DNA of 64,000 nucleotides from Megaustenia siamemsis (lineage: Eukaryota > Mollusca > Gastropoda > Stylommatophora > Ariophantidae), in contig JAVIAB010000025.1 in NCBI GenBank assembly GCA_032433765.1, positions 34,582,282 through 34,646,281 on the forward strand, in the 5' to 3' direction. The notes under the pieces were generated by a model, which saw only the letters and a list, made by a program, of their open reading frames with translations, made no database searches and was not told the origin of the DNA. Made by a program: the position numbers and the translations under genes. The stretch's first letter is position 1; the number at the start of each line of letters is the position of its first letter. Positions 1 through 9,306 of this stretch are shown piece after piece.

Positions 1-624
1 TTTATCCTTCATTTATTTTTATTTTGGTTTTTAGAGAGAGAGAGAAAAAGAATACTGTGTGTGGTTTATCCTCTATTTATTGTTAGTTTGGTTTGAGAGG
101 GCAATACTGTGTGTGGTTTATCCTTCATTTATTGTTAGTTTAGTTTGTTTGAGAGGGAAATACTGAGTGTGGTTTATCCTTCATTTATTGTTAGTTTGGT
201 TTGAGAGGGCAATACTGTGTGTATTTTATCCTTCATTTATTGTTAGTTTGGTTTAAGAGGGCGCTACTGTGTGTATTTTATCCTTCATTTATTGTTAGTT
301 TGGTTTGTTTGAGAGGGCAATACTGTATGTATTTTATCCTTCATTTATTGTTAGTTTGGTTTGAGAGGGCAATACTGTTTGTATTTTATCCTTCATTTAT
401 TGTTAGTTTGGTTTGTTTGAGAGGGCAATACTGTTTGTATTTTATCCTTCATTTATTGTTTGTTTGGTTTGTTTGAGAGGGCAATACTGTGTGTATTTTA
501 TCCTTCATTTATTGTTAGTTTGGTTTGTTTGAGAGGGCAATACTGTGTGTGTTTTATCCTTCATTTATTGTTTGTTTGAGAGGGATAATACTGTGTGTGG
601 TTTATCCTTCATTTATTTGAACAC
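1..624. repeat. minisatellite, units of about 46-60 bp
   Basis: Imperfect direct repeat whose core reads TTTATCCTTCATTTATT, followed by a TTGTTAGTTTGG-like stretch, GAGAGGG and a CAATACTGTGTG stretch. Unit length varies because an extra GTTT is present or absent. The short open frames across it are only translations of the repeat. The array starts at or before the window edge. Confidence 0.9.
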
Positions 625-691
625 GTCTGTGAGGAATCCACTTTCCAATGAGGTCATTGTTAAATACATAATCTTGACAAAGCTGGTTCTT

Positions 692-1042
692 ATTTTATGT
701 TTTTCATCTAAAATGTCGATACGTGGGTCCTATTCGTTTTGTTCTCTATAATTTTATGTTTTTCATCTAAAATGTCGATACGTGGGTCCTATTCGTTTTG
801 TTCTCTATAATTTTATGTTTTTCATCTAAAATGTCGATACGTGGGTCCTATTCGTTTTGTCCTCTATAATTTTATGTTTTTCATCTAAAATGTCGATACG
901 TGGGTCCTATTCGTTTTGTTCTCTATAATTTTATGTTTTTCATCTAAAATGTCGATACGTGGGTCCTATTCGTTTTGTCCTCTATAATTTTATGTTTTTC
1001 ATCTAAAATGTCGATACGTGGGTCCTATTCGTTTTGTTCTCT
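692..1042. repeat. 59-bp tandem repeat, about 6 copies
   Basis: The unit starts ATTTTATGTTTTTCATC and contains GTCGATACGTGGGTCC; starts are at 692, 751, 810, 869, 928 and 987. Copies differ at only one or two positions (TTCTC versus CCTC), so the array is recent or homogenised. Confidence 0.95.
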
Positions 1043-1500
1043 AATTTAAAATTAATGGGGTCACGCCTTATGACTTTCAGAAAAATTCTGTTAGAGTTAG
1101 TTGACATTTCTTGCTTCTAACTGTAATCATCGTTCTATGTTCATCATATCTCATACAGGTTTAGGGAATTCACTTTTTTTAAAATTACCCCTAGTCCAGA
1201 GTTGGTCCTCGTTCTATGTCACTGTTTTCCAATCTGTGTCTTTTAATCTTTGCCTTATACATTGTAGTTGTAAACATTATAGTTAGTCAACTTTCTATGT
1301 TATTCCTTTCCATTCTGTGACTTAATCTTTGCCTTATACATTGTACCTGTAAACACTATAAAAATAGTCCATGTTTAATGTCTGTCCTTCTCAAATCCCT
1401 GCTAATTGATCCTGATTTTATATATTTTATCTATAATTCCAGCATAGTTAGATCTCGTTTTATGATTTTCATGTCGCCCACAGTACTATTATTTCTCATT
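1043..1500. other. AT-rich gene-free stretch with a short imperfect duplication
   Basis: No coding frame is convincing. A segment around 1230-1290 (CTTTGCCTTATACATTG followed by GTAAACA) recurs at 1325-1362, so an old ~85-bp duplication is present. Nothing else was recognised. Confidence 0.5.
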
Positions 1501-1504
1501 ATAT

Positions 1505-1860
1505 CTATCTATTGACCTTTCGAGCCGTAGCCGGCCCATAGGGCGTAGACCAAGATACTCCTTCTCCTTTATGCATTTTTTGTTCTAGCAGTTTTCTTTT
1601 AAAGATATTTTATCAAATCTCGCCATCTGTCTCTGTTCTGTGCAAGCAGTTCTATCGCATTGAGGGAGCCGATTCCTGCTGCTCTTGCCTCTCTCATCAA
1701 TGTTCTTCTCAGTGTCTCCCTGGGTCTTCCTCTTTTTCTTTTACCTGTTGTTTCCCATATGAGGGCTTGCTTTGCTATTCGATTATTATCTCTTCTCATC
1801 ACATGTCCAACGTATGACCATCGTCTTTTCTTTATTACTGAAGATATTAGTGGTTGATTC
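1505..1860 (-). pseudogene. LINE-C fragment: C-terminal end and 3' tail
   Basis: On the minus strand, 1802-1599 encodes a 67-residue C-terminus with the basic motif GKRKRGRPRETLRRTLMRE and ends in DRWRDLIKYL. This pattern (GKRxRGRPR followed by DRxxWRxL) is typical of the extreme C-terminus of non-LTR retrotransposon reverse transcriptases. The 3' untranslated end (CGGCTACGGCTCGAAAGGTC on the minus strand) runs into short GATA units near 1505. A longer relative lies at 47700-48295. It is a 5'-truncated, dead copy. Confidence 0.75.
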
Positions 1861-1937
1861 TCATTATATACGTGTATCTATAATTCCAGAACAGGTATAT
1901 TTTGTGCTATTAATTGAAACATAAAAACATCACTTAC

Positions 1938-1983
1938 CAAAAGTCAGTTCGAAGAACAGAAACATGAATAGTATCCCCAACAT
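1938..1983 (-). CDS. candidate first coding exon (signal peptide)
   Basis: On the minus strand an ATG at 1983, with A at -3, opens a 15-codon frame, MLGILFMFLFFELTF plus one base. It is almost entirely hydrophobic, like the core of a signal peptide. It ends at a near-perfect donor, TTTG|GTAAGTG (exon end 1938), in phase 1. Many secreted Ig-family genes have exactly this first exon, and Ig exon A at 48.8 kb in this window begins in phase 1. Because this exon lies downstream (left) of the Ig exons on the same strand, it would begin a separate gene continuing out of the window. The frame is short, so it could be chance; the donor and hydrophobicity together are the evidence. Confidence 0.4.
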
Positions 1984-2295
1984 CTTGGGCTTGTCAGGTC
2001 GACACATTCAACTCAATTTTTTTAACGAATAGACTTTCTGAAAAGACGAGATGGATGTTACAATGTAAAGAGAAAAGCTTGAACTTTAAATAAACATAAC
2101 ACAAGTTAATAGAAGCTTTGACTGGTGACAAAAACAATGCACTTTTACATCGCCAATATTTGGTAACTAAACACTTTCTAGTGATAACTCTTTCCCACAT
2201 CTCGTTACCCTCCAAATTATCTCCCTTTCTTTTACCAGGGACACGATCTTTTAGTTTCCAGATAACTAGCGGGCTCTGACAAATAAAAGTCTAAG

Positions 2296-2380
2296 GTCCA
2301 TGTTTTGTTCCATGTTTTGTTCCATATTTTGTTCCATGTTTTGTTCCATATTTTGTTCCATGTTTTGTTCCATATTTTTG
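2296..2380. repeat. short tandem repeat, about 13-14 bp
   Basis: Alternating GTTCCATGTTTT and GTTCCATATTTT units, six to seven copies. Confidence 0.85.
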
Positions 2381-2639
2381 TTATTAAAATGTCGTCACGA
2401 TAATTCAATGTTGACGTTACTGGTCTAGGGTTGTATTAATGCTCTAGACTGTGCTAGTGTTGGTTGTCAGATGTACATCATGTATACAACTCTTTGTTAA
2501 CGCTCAAGAAAACGTCATTGGATGCAGCTCACGAACATTGAGAAACCGTTACAGGAGAAGTGGAATATCTGAGGACTGACCGGAACGTGGCAAGAAGAGG
2601 CATATTCAGGAAAGGGGATGTAGGATAACGAGTTATTGT

Positions 2640-2895
2640 AGCACCAATGTTGGATTGAAAAGCGATTGTTGGACCATGTTAAAAGACACAACAACATACT
2701 AAAAGTAATCCTGGAGGGGAAAATACAAGATAAAAGAGGTAGAGGCAGACCAAGACTAACATTGACGAATAACATCAAAAGATGGAAAAACCAGCCTATG
2801 ACAACCTGCACTATCAAAGCACGAGACTGAGCAGAATGGCGCTCCATTGTAGCCAATCTTTGTTGTGGAGATGGCACTCGATGATGATGATGAAT
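2640..2895 (+). pseudogene. RTE-A LINE 3' fragment
   Basis: The plus strand carries the degraded C-terminal signature of RTE-A: a VKRHNN-like start near 2670, GRGRPRLT near 2740, TCTIKARD near 2805, and the ending in which the gene runs into GATGATGATGATG at 2881-2894. Compared with the better copy at 9741-10296 it has stops and small indels. RTE assignment follows from similarity of the C-terminal region to BovB-like elements and the trinucleotide tail. Confidence 0.7.
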
Positions 2896-3075
2896 GTTGG
2901 ATTGAAAAAATAAAAGACAAGATGGTTTGGACATGTAAGACAATCACCACAAGACAACATTCAAACGTGGAATCTAGGACAAAATGGGGAAATGAAGGTC
3001 TAGAAGACGATGGAGTTAATCAAACATCACGGGATACACATACAGGTACATCGTTCAAACTCAGGCTTTGAATTT
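2896..3075 (+). pseudogene. short LINE-derived remnant
   Basis: The frame read from 2865 contains WIEKIKDKMVWTCKTITTRQ and then a degraded basic segment, reminiscent of the FGHVxR region of the other LINEs here. It is too short and decayed to assign to a family. Confidence 0.35.
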
Positions 3076-3100
3076 TCTATCGATGCTTGAAATCAACAAA

Positions 3101-3158
3101 AGTTTAGTTTAGTTTAGTTTAGTTTAGTTTAGTTTAGTTTAGTTTAGTTTAGTTTAGT
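3101..3158. repeat. (AGTTT)n microsatellite
   Basis: About eleven perfect or near-perfect AGTTT/TTTAG units directly before a purine-rich GGGAGG stretch. Confidence 0.95.
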
Positions 3159-3207
3159 CAACAGTCATCTATATTGTACATCGGGAGGTGGGAGGGGAGG
3201 GGGGTGG

Positions 3208-3412
3208 GCGGGACTGGTTGGCCCCGAGGCAAGACGCCGGCCTCGACACAGAGTGGTTGTGGGTTCAAGTCCCGGCTGCACCAGTTGGGATTTTTATTTA
3301 TGATTTCTCTCTGCGGAAATCACCCCTGGTCTCAGCAGCGAGGCCCGGCTTGAAACATCAATTACTCATCGACGGAAAAAAACATGAGTACCTCCGAAGT
3401 CGGAATTAAGTA
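3208..3412 (+). mobile_element. SINE B copy 1 (tRNA-derived)
   Basis: A tRNA-like head contains an RNA polymerase III box-B match (GGTTCAAGTCC at about 3273-3283) and ends GGCTGCACCA. The body has TTCTCTCTGCGGAAAT and CCCCTGGTCTCAGCAGCGAG. A second copy at 21298-21641 shares head and body. The head is not an intact tRNA gene; a convincing box A is not visible. Confidence 0.75.
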
Positions 3413-3519
3413 AAACGCGTTTTGTTAGTAGAAATGTCATATTTATTCAAACAATTACATTTATAATAAAATTAAGTAAATTTAAATTGCACTATGTTTA
3501 CAAGTGAAGTAAGCCTGAG

Positions 3520-3852
3520 TATAGGATAGTGAAGGAAAGCACAAATAAAAGACTCAGCCTTAATAGCAAAAAGACACAAGTAATTGTAACAACAAAGAAA
3601 AAGACATTACCGCAATGCACAATAAAGACAAGTGGAAAAATATTTAAACAGGTAAATGAATTTAAATATTTGGGTACAATGTTGCCTTCAGGTGGTAGAT
3701 ATACAACAGAGGTGAGATGCAGAATGGCTCAGATAAAAGCAGCTTTCGAAAAAATGAGGACGATAATGTGCAATTTTTGGCAATAGAAACAAGAAAAAAA
3801 ATTCTTATATGTTATGTAGACCCAGTCTTAATATTTGGTTATTTGGTTATGG
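3520..3852 (+). pseudogene. RTE-B LINE fragment, 5' half of an interrupted copy
   Basis: The plus-strand frame at 3529-3786 reads NSKKTQVIVTTKKKTLPQC and later FKYLGTMLPSGGRYTTEVRC, the region just after the reverse transcriptase palm. It continues out of frame as IETRKKILICYVDPVLIFGY to 3850. The same element resumes at 4431 after a non-LINE insert. The stretch CAGTCTTAATAT is present at both edges (about 3822 and 4431). Confidence 0.75.
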
Positions 3853-4430
3853 AAGGCCCCGGTATCACTGTAAACGTAATAAAATCCATAATTGCTCAAC
3901 CGCCCGTGCCAGCGTAATCATCCGAATTAATATCTCATCTCCCACACAAAGAAAGGTAACTGTAGTCTCCATCGTATCAGTCTCAGCACACGCCAAAAGA
4001 CATAAGGCGAAACCGCGCAGAAAGTGAACACAGCCAACTGTTCCCTGTCATCATCATTCATCGTAAACAATTGGAATATCAAAACATGATCAAAACGGAT
4101 GAGACACACAGCTCACGGTGTGCACAGAGCACTTAACTCAGTAGCTCCTGCAACAAGCCGGACTTGGAATATGAGGAAACTGCAACAAGGAACACTTTCC
4201 ATGCATAGCCTTCAATTGTTCCCGCCGCCTATCCACCATATACCGGAAGTTCACGTCCTCTTGAAAACGATGATCGTCGTATTTAAAAAAAAAATGTATA
4301 TCGCTTGATGATGTTAGGCCATCGTTGTTGACTCCAATTCAGAACATATAGACACACAGTCAGTCGTTAGATTATCCCCGCCGCTCATCAAACAACAGAC
4401 CGTAAGATTAGCGTACAGCCGGTCTAGGGA
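3853..4430 (+). mobile_element. dispersed repeat X, copy 1, inserted in RTE-B
   Basis: This segment interrupts an RTE-B copy. It shares about 400 bp with the reverse strand of 8060-8500, for example CCATAATTGCTCAACC, CATCCGAATTAATATCTCA and GCCAAAAGACATAAGGCGAA. Flanking duplicated LINE sequence suggests insertion with a target duplication. No transposase or tRNA head was recognised; short frames in it share the motif RALNSV followed by WNMRK between copies. Confidence 0.6.
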
Positions 4431-4850
4431 TCAGTCTTAATATATGGATGTGAATTATGGACAATAGGACAACAGGCAAGAAAATCACTGGAGGTTGTAG
4501 AAATGTGGTTTTACAGAAGAATGTTGAGAATACCATGGGCAGCTAAGAAGAGTAATGAAAACGTTCTGAAAGAGGTCAAAGCAAAAAGAGAGCTAATTTC
4601 CAATATTGGGAAGAAACAATCATCATTTTTTGGCCATGTAATGAGAAGAGAACAGCTGGAGTATATTGTAACAACTGGGAAAATTGAGGGACGAAGAGAT
4701 AGAGGGAAGCAAAGAGAAAAAATACCAGACAGCTTAATAGAATGGCTTTGCAGAAGGTCAACAACAGAAATGATAAATAGCTATCGAGATTGAAAGGTGT
4801 GGAGAGACATGATCCCCTACGCCAGCAGACATGGTACTTTATGATGGTGA
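4431..4850 (+). pseudogene. RTE-B LINE fragment, 3' half
   Basis: The frame at 4503-4793 contains RRMLRIPWAAKKSNENVLKE, FFGHVMRREQLEYIVTTGKI and EGRRDRGKQREK, closely matching the C-terminal layout of BovB/RTE proteins (RxPWTxKxxN, FGHxMRR, GKIEGxRxRGxQR). It then runs into VWRDMI and a TGATGGTGATG tail near 4840. One stop splits the end of the frame. It is inactive. Confidence 0.8.
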
Positions 4851-4968
4851 TGTTTTACAACAACAAAGTAAAGAGTATATTTGTTTTGTACGTGGCACAT
4901 CATAATGATTGTTACTATTTTATTTGTTCAGTGCATCTTTGTGAATCATCATCTTGTGTCTTGTCTAT

Positions 4969-4977
4969 CTCTCTGTA

Positions 4978-5013
<36 letters not shown>

Positions 5014-5024
5014 TCTCTCTCTGC
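4969..5024. repeat. (TC)n microsatellite
   Basis: CT/TC dinucleotide run with a few interruptions, immediately upstream of a possible splice acceptor at 5030. Confidence 0.95.
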
Positions 5025-5030
5025 GTTCAG

Positions 5031-5246
5031 GACTCAATCAGAGTAAGGATTCCAGACTCTCACATGAAGTCAGCTGTCAGGCTAAGTGTGTTGATCGCCC
5101 CCACAGACAGAACATCACAATTAGAGTCTGTCAGATCCACTCTGACTGAACACCCGTTAATACTTTGCACTGTGTTCTGCGCCAGTGGCCCAGTGCAACC
5201 GATTTCAGCCAGCATTTTATTCGGGTTTGCTTTCCCTAGCCTTTGA
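5031..5246 (+). CDS. possible exon of an Ig-like protein (strand uncertain)
   Basis: After the pyrimidine tract and GCGTTCAG there is a 71-codon open frame. It includes SAVRLSVLIAPTD, then VRSTLTEHPLILCTVFCASG, resembling the end of one Ig-like domain and the B-strand cysteine of the next. The acceptor (polypyrimidine plus CAG at 5030) is strong. The frame ends at TGA 5244-5246, and no good donor is seen, so it may be a terminal or broken exon. The minus strand is also open for about 90 codons over 5065-5335 (motif VNVKYV, then HLLLCRKIGDN after a stop), so coding strand is undecided. The local GC content is higher than in the surroundings, which supports coding origin on one strand. Confidence 0.3.
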   Translation, partial: DSIRVRIPDSHMKSAVRLSVLIAPTDRTSQLESVRSTLTEHPLILCTVFCASGPVQPISASILFGFAFPSL

Positions 5247-5449
5247 TTGTCCCCAATCTTCCTGCAAAGCAGCAGATGATCTTTTCTGTAGGGGGATTCT
5301 GCCCTTAGATGGTAGGCCCTCCCAGGTCAGACTACATATTTCACATTAACTTTGACTTCGATGCTTTAAATTCACTTCTGTTATTGTGTCTCTTTATCAA
5401 ATTTGTCTTCGGGCATTTTTACTTTTATTGCACATACTCTTTGTTGGAA

Positions 5450-5775
5450 GCCTCGGTTGCCTAGGTGGGAAAACAACCCGACCTGACTACCGACGTTCAG
5501 ACAACCCGTGTTCGATCCCCGCTAGAAGCAGTGTGAATTGTACTCGTGGTTAGAAAAAAAAATACCCTAGCGGTCGACCCAGCCGCTGGCAGAAATGGGT
5601 ACCAGAGTAGTACTCTGGGAAGGAGATGACTGCCGCCTCGCATCGTGAGTTTCGATGCTTGAAGCGACAATATCCAGAAGTCTCTGAACACTTTTGGATA
5701 GGCGACCAAGCACTTTTGGGTGAAAACTCTCATGTTAAGACCCCGATTCAAGTCTCGTACTATAGACAAATAATA
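5450..5775 (+). mobile_element. SINE D (tRNA-derived)
   Basis: A tRNA-like head ends with a box B (GTTCGATCCCC at 5510-5520). The body carries CGACCCAGCC and AAATGGGTACCAGA (5575-5605), which resemble the central domain of SINE A although the heads differ. The 3' boundary is not clear. Confidence 0.6.
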
Positions 5776-5784
5776 ATAAATGAC

Positions 5785-6000
5785 TATTATTATAGAGGGA
5801 AACTTCTGAGGCGATAATCAGTGAATCAATTCAGAGGAAGAGGTATGTTTACAGCACTCGGAAAAAATGACAAATAATCAACAACAGAAAAATAAACAAA
5901 GAACAATATATGGTCCGCAGCAGGATCGAACCTGTACTCTCTGACACAGCGCCTTGCCACGAAAAGCCAAACGCTAGGCAACACTGCCAACTCGGCTAAC
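5785..6000 (-). mobile_element. SINE C, minus copy of an inverted pair
   Basis: On the minus strand the head has a near-perfect box A (TAGCCGAGTTGG, about 5990-6001) and box B (GGTTCGATCC, about 5925-5934), followed by a pyrimidine-rich body and the sequence TGCTGTAAACATACCTCTTCC. The 3' end reads CGCCTCAGAAGTTTCCCTC on the minus strand. Other copies are at 6180-6365, 15958-16106, 34080-34260 and 50912-51805. Confidence 0.75.
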
Positions 6001-6179
6001 AAACAAACTAGCCATCTTTAGAGATGTCTTTCGCGCAGGTGTTCTCATGACTATAGCATAAGGCTGCGATCACAACTCGGGAATAAATTGTGTATCTGTA
6101 TCTTTCCTATCAAGACAAGTATCTCCCGGAATAGTGCAAGGCTGAATACTTGCGTTATCGTGAAAGACATCGCCAATGA
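6001..6179. other. spacer between inverted SINE C copies, itself repeated
   Basis: The segment from 6047 (ACTATAGCATAAGGCTGCGA) to 6125 (AGACAAGTATCTCCCGG) is present in reverse orientation at 33976-34050, directly beside another SINE C copy. It may be part of a longer composite element. Confidence 0.5.
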
Positions 6180-6365
6180 TGGCTATTTTCTAGTTAGACT
6201 AATTGGCAGTGTTCTCTAGCGTTTGGCTTTTCGTGGCAAGTCGCTGTTTCAAGGACTACGGGTTCGATCCTGCTTGGGGCCATATATTGTTTTTTTTCTG
6301 TTGTTCATTATTTATCATTTTTTCGAGTGCCGTAAACATAACTCTTCCTCTGAATTGATTCGCTC
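6180..6365 (+). mobile_element. SINE C, plus copy of an inverted pair
   Basis: Contains the SINE C core GCGTTTGGCTTTTCGTGGCA, box B GGTTCGATCC (about 6261-6270) and the CCGTAAACATAACTCTTCC 3' part. It is arranged head to head with the copy at 5785-6000. Confidence 0.75.
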
Positions 6366-6656
6366 TCGTACTTTAGCTTTACTCTTCGTTGTACTGTGAG
6401 AACTATTGTAAGAAAGTCCATTCTTTGCATATCTAATCCCGGTCCACTCATCTATTGTAAGTTTACAAATCAGTTATTATTGTCGGCCGTCTCTGGTGGC
6501 AGAATCAGTTTAATCCCAGCATAGATCAATTTCTGAGAGCAGCAACACTTTCATTCACTTATTTCACAATAAAATTCTGTTCGACTCTTCAATAATGTCA
6601 CGTTGAATTAAATACAAGTCTAACTCTGTTACAATCGGTATTTCTTCAATCTTGTT
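6366..6656. other. no recognised feature
   Basis: About 290 bases of AT-rich sequence without a convincing frame or repeat. Confidence 0.4.
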
Positions 6657-7293
6657 GAGATTAGACTAGTCATGGCCGAGCCACGACCGAGTGCTAAATA
6701 AGCAGATCAAAGGGAACCAGTAGCAGATAAGACAAATTCTTCTATTTGAGATTAGACTAGTCATGGCCGAGCCACGACTGAGTGCTAAATAAGCAGATCT
6801 AAGGGAACCAGTAGCAGATAAGACAAATTCTTCTATTTGAGATTAGACTAGTCATGGCCGAGCCACGACTGAGTGCTAAATAAGCAGATCTAAGGGAACC
6901 AGTAGCAGATAAGACAAATTCTTCTATTTGAGATTAGACTAGTCATGACCGAGCCACGACCGAGTGCTAAATAAGCAGATCTAAGGGAACCAGTAGCAGA
7001 TAAGACAAATTCTTCTATTTGAGATTAGACTAGTCATGACCGAGCCACGACCGAGTGCTAAATAAGCAGATCTAAGGGAACCAGTAGCAGATAAGACAAA
7101 TTCTTCTATTTGAGATTAGACTAGTCATGACCGAGCCACGACCGAGTGCTAAATAAGCAGATCTAAGGGAACCAGTAGCAGATAAGACAAATTCTTCTAT
7201 TTGAGATTAGACTAGTCATGACCGAGCCACGACCGAGTGCTAAATAAGCAGATCTAAGGGAACCAGTAGCAGATAAGACACATTCTTCTATTG
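6657..7293. repeat. 91-bp tandem repeat, 7 copies
   Basis: Unit GAGATTAGACTAGTCATG..., starts at 6657, 6748, 6839 and every 91 bp thereafter. Copies differ at a handful of sites (GGCC/GACC, GACC/GACT, ATCAAAG/ATCTAAG), so homogenisation is recent. Confidence 0.97.
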
Positions 7294-7502
7294 AGACTAA
7301 AACAACCCAGCCACCTATACACTTCCCTGTAATTAGCTTCGTCAAAATGTTCACAAAACTTCGTCAAAACTTACTCTAAAAGATAAAATTGTTGCTGGTT
7401 ATACCAAAGTCTGTAATTATTTCTCTTTCGTTTCGGTAGGAATGTAACGCTCATTCTAGATGTAGGAAAGTGTATCTTTATTTCGTTGTTTGTTTTAGTT
7501 TT

Positions 7503-7533
7503 CTGAAGAAGGCCGCATGTAGGCCGAAACGTC
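7503..7533 (+). ncRNA. hammerhead-ribozyme-like core
   Basis: The order of conserved pieces matches a hammerhead core: CTGAAGA (7503-7509), a GGCC stem with loop GCATGTA and GGCC partner (7511-7525), GAAA (7526-7529), C, then the cleavage triplet GTC (7531-7533). Very short helix III motifs of this form are known, as I recall, in Penelope-like retroelements. No Penelope reverse transcriptase is visible here, and pairing of helix I is weak, so activity is unproven. Confidence 0.4.
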
Positions 7534-7870
7534 AGTATTTTGTTGTGTTCCTGGTTTATTAAGCTGTCACCTTGTAGGAGTGTACGTTACACCCCACTAC
7601 TTGCTCCTGCTGCCAGCTTTAACGCAGCACTGTAATTATTTGCCTGTTCCCCTCTATAACAATTAGAGTGAGATCCTGGCTGGTACAACGGGATATGTGA
7701 CCTGAGCTGAGATTTGTCTGTGTAACCAGGGGAACTGGTCGAAGTAGTAATGGAGACCAAGGGCAATGATGTTGGTTATACACACAAGTAGAGTCCCGCT
7801 TGAATAAACTTAACATCGATGGGGACAAAACTGTCAGCTGTTAAACGTTACAAGACATAATACCAAACAC
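7534..7870. other. unassigned segment with short open frames on the minus strand
   Basis: The minus strand is open in two frames over 7734-7575, after an acceptor-like pyrimidine tract ending GACCAG at 7735. Neither frame matches a family I recognise, and choosing between them is not possible by eye. Confidence 0.25.
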
Positions 7871-8059
7871 ATGGCTCTAATTTAAATGAAAAGTAAAGAC
7901 AACAATCTATGAAGCAATGACGACGGATTGGCATGAGATTCATGGTAGCGACCCGTCTCATTGGCTGATATTTTGAACATAAAAAACCGAACCCGCAGAG
8001 AGAAACCCCAAATATATATTTTATTCCCTTCAGTAAAAGTATTAATTGTTATTTAATTA

Positions 8060-8503
8060 TAACAATGTTTAAATTTCTAGTCAATATGGCGGATAGGCGG
8101 CAAAAACAGTTGAGGTTCTGTCTGAAAAAGTTCCTTGTTGCAGTTTTTCTCATATTCCAAGCCCGGCTTGCTTCCGGAGGTACTGAGTTTAATGCTCTAT
8201 AGACACCGTGAGTTGTGTTATACATCCGGATCGTGTTTCGATATTCCGATTGCATTTGATGAACGATGATATCGTACGAAGACGGACAGCTTGATGAGTT
8301 CACTTACAGTGTGACTTCGCCTTATTTATGTCTTTTGGCGTGTGCTGTGGCTGCTATGATGAGGACTGCAGCTGTCTTTCTTTGTTTGGATCCTTTAGTG
8401 AGGTGAGATATTAATTCGGATGATACCACTGACAATTCAATCTGGTGGTTGAGCAATTATGGATTTTGATTCGTACTCAGTGATGCCGGGGCCATCGACT
8501 AAC
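8060..8503 (-). mobile_element. dispersed repeat X, copy 2
   Basis: Reverse-complement relative of 3853-4430, sharing ATTAATTCGGATGAT, TTATGTCTTTTGGCGTGTGC, GGTTGAGCAATTATGGATTTT and others. The two copies lie 4 kb apart in opposite orientation. Its right side abuts the long (TATC)n tract. Confidence 0.6.
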
Positions 8504-8507
8504 TATA

Positions 8508-8878
<371 letters not shown>

Positions 8879-8930
8879 GTCCTTTCGAGCCGAAGACGGC
8901 ACTTAGGGCAGAACTACAATCTCAAAAATA
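8879..8930 (-). pseudogene. LINE-C 3'-terminal stub
   Basis: The minus strand reads GCCGTCTTCGGCTCGAAAGG, the diverged equivalent of the 3' end of LINE-C at 1515-1555 and 47711-47760, and is directly followed by (GATA)n. Confidence 0.65.
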
Positions 8931-9199
8931 GAAACCTTGCATGCCAAAATGGCACATATTGCAAAGATCACTGCTTCTAAAATCTATGGTTCTGTTTCCA
9001 TAACAATACTTTTTACAATGACAGCTTGTCAAGCCATCGATCAAGCTCCTTAGTCGCCTCTTACGACATGTCTGGAAGGTCACAGTGTCACTATTCTTTA
9101 CTTAACTATAACTACAACGTTTAAATATAATATTTACGTTAAATTATTTACATTTTATATTTTAAAATAGTCCCTTAATACGTGTAAAAAATATTTTAC
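8931..9199. other. no recognised feature
   Basis: AT-rich sequence without a convincing frame. It would be intronic if the exon at 9200-9306 is real. Confidence 0.4.
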
Positions 9200-9306
9200 C
9201 TCGCTGGTCATAGAATGTCACTTGTTGGTGCTCAGCTTCATCCCAGTTCGCTAAACTACGCCGGTATATAACTTTTATAGATTCAGAAAGTCGACGCTTT
9301 TTTCTT
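9200..9306 (-). CDS. candidate internal exon, basic tail-like segment
   Basis: On the minus strand an acceptor (CTCTGTAG, AG at 9308-9307) is followed by 107 nt and a donor CGAG|GTAAAA (exon end 9200). The frame begins RKKRRLSESIKVIYRR and ends EAEHQQVTFYDQR. A strongly basic start followed by tyrosine-containing sequence resembles a cytoplasmic tail just after a membrane segment. No membrane segment is visible next to it. Start phase is 2 and end phase 1. The candidate exon at 10944-11009 ends in phase 2 and could precede it. No homologue is recognised, so this rests on splice signals and residue composition. Confidence 0.4.

Noticed and set aside
6657..7293. CRISPR-like array
   Set aside because: Units are contiguous with no unique spacers, and the window is eukaryotic.
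7575..7734. Exon on the minus strand after GACCAG
   Set aside because: Two frames are open and neither has a recognisable feature; one acceptor-like site alone is not enough.
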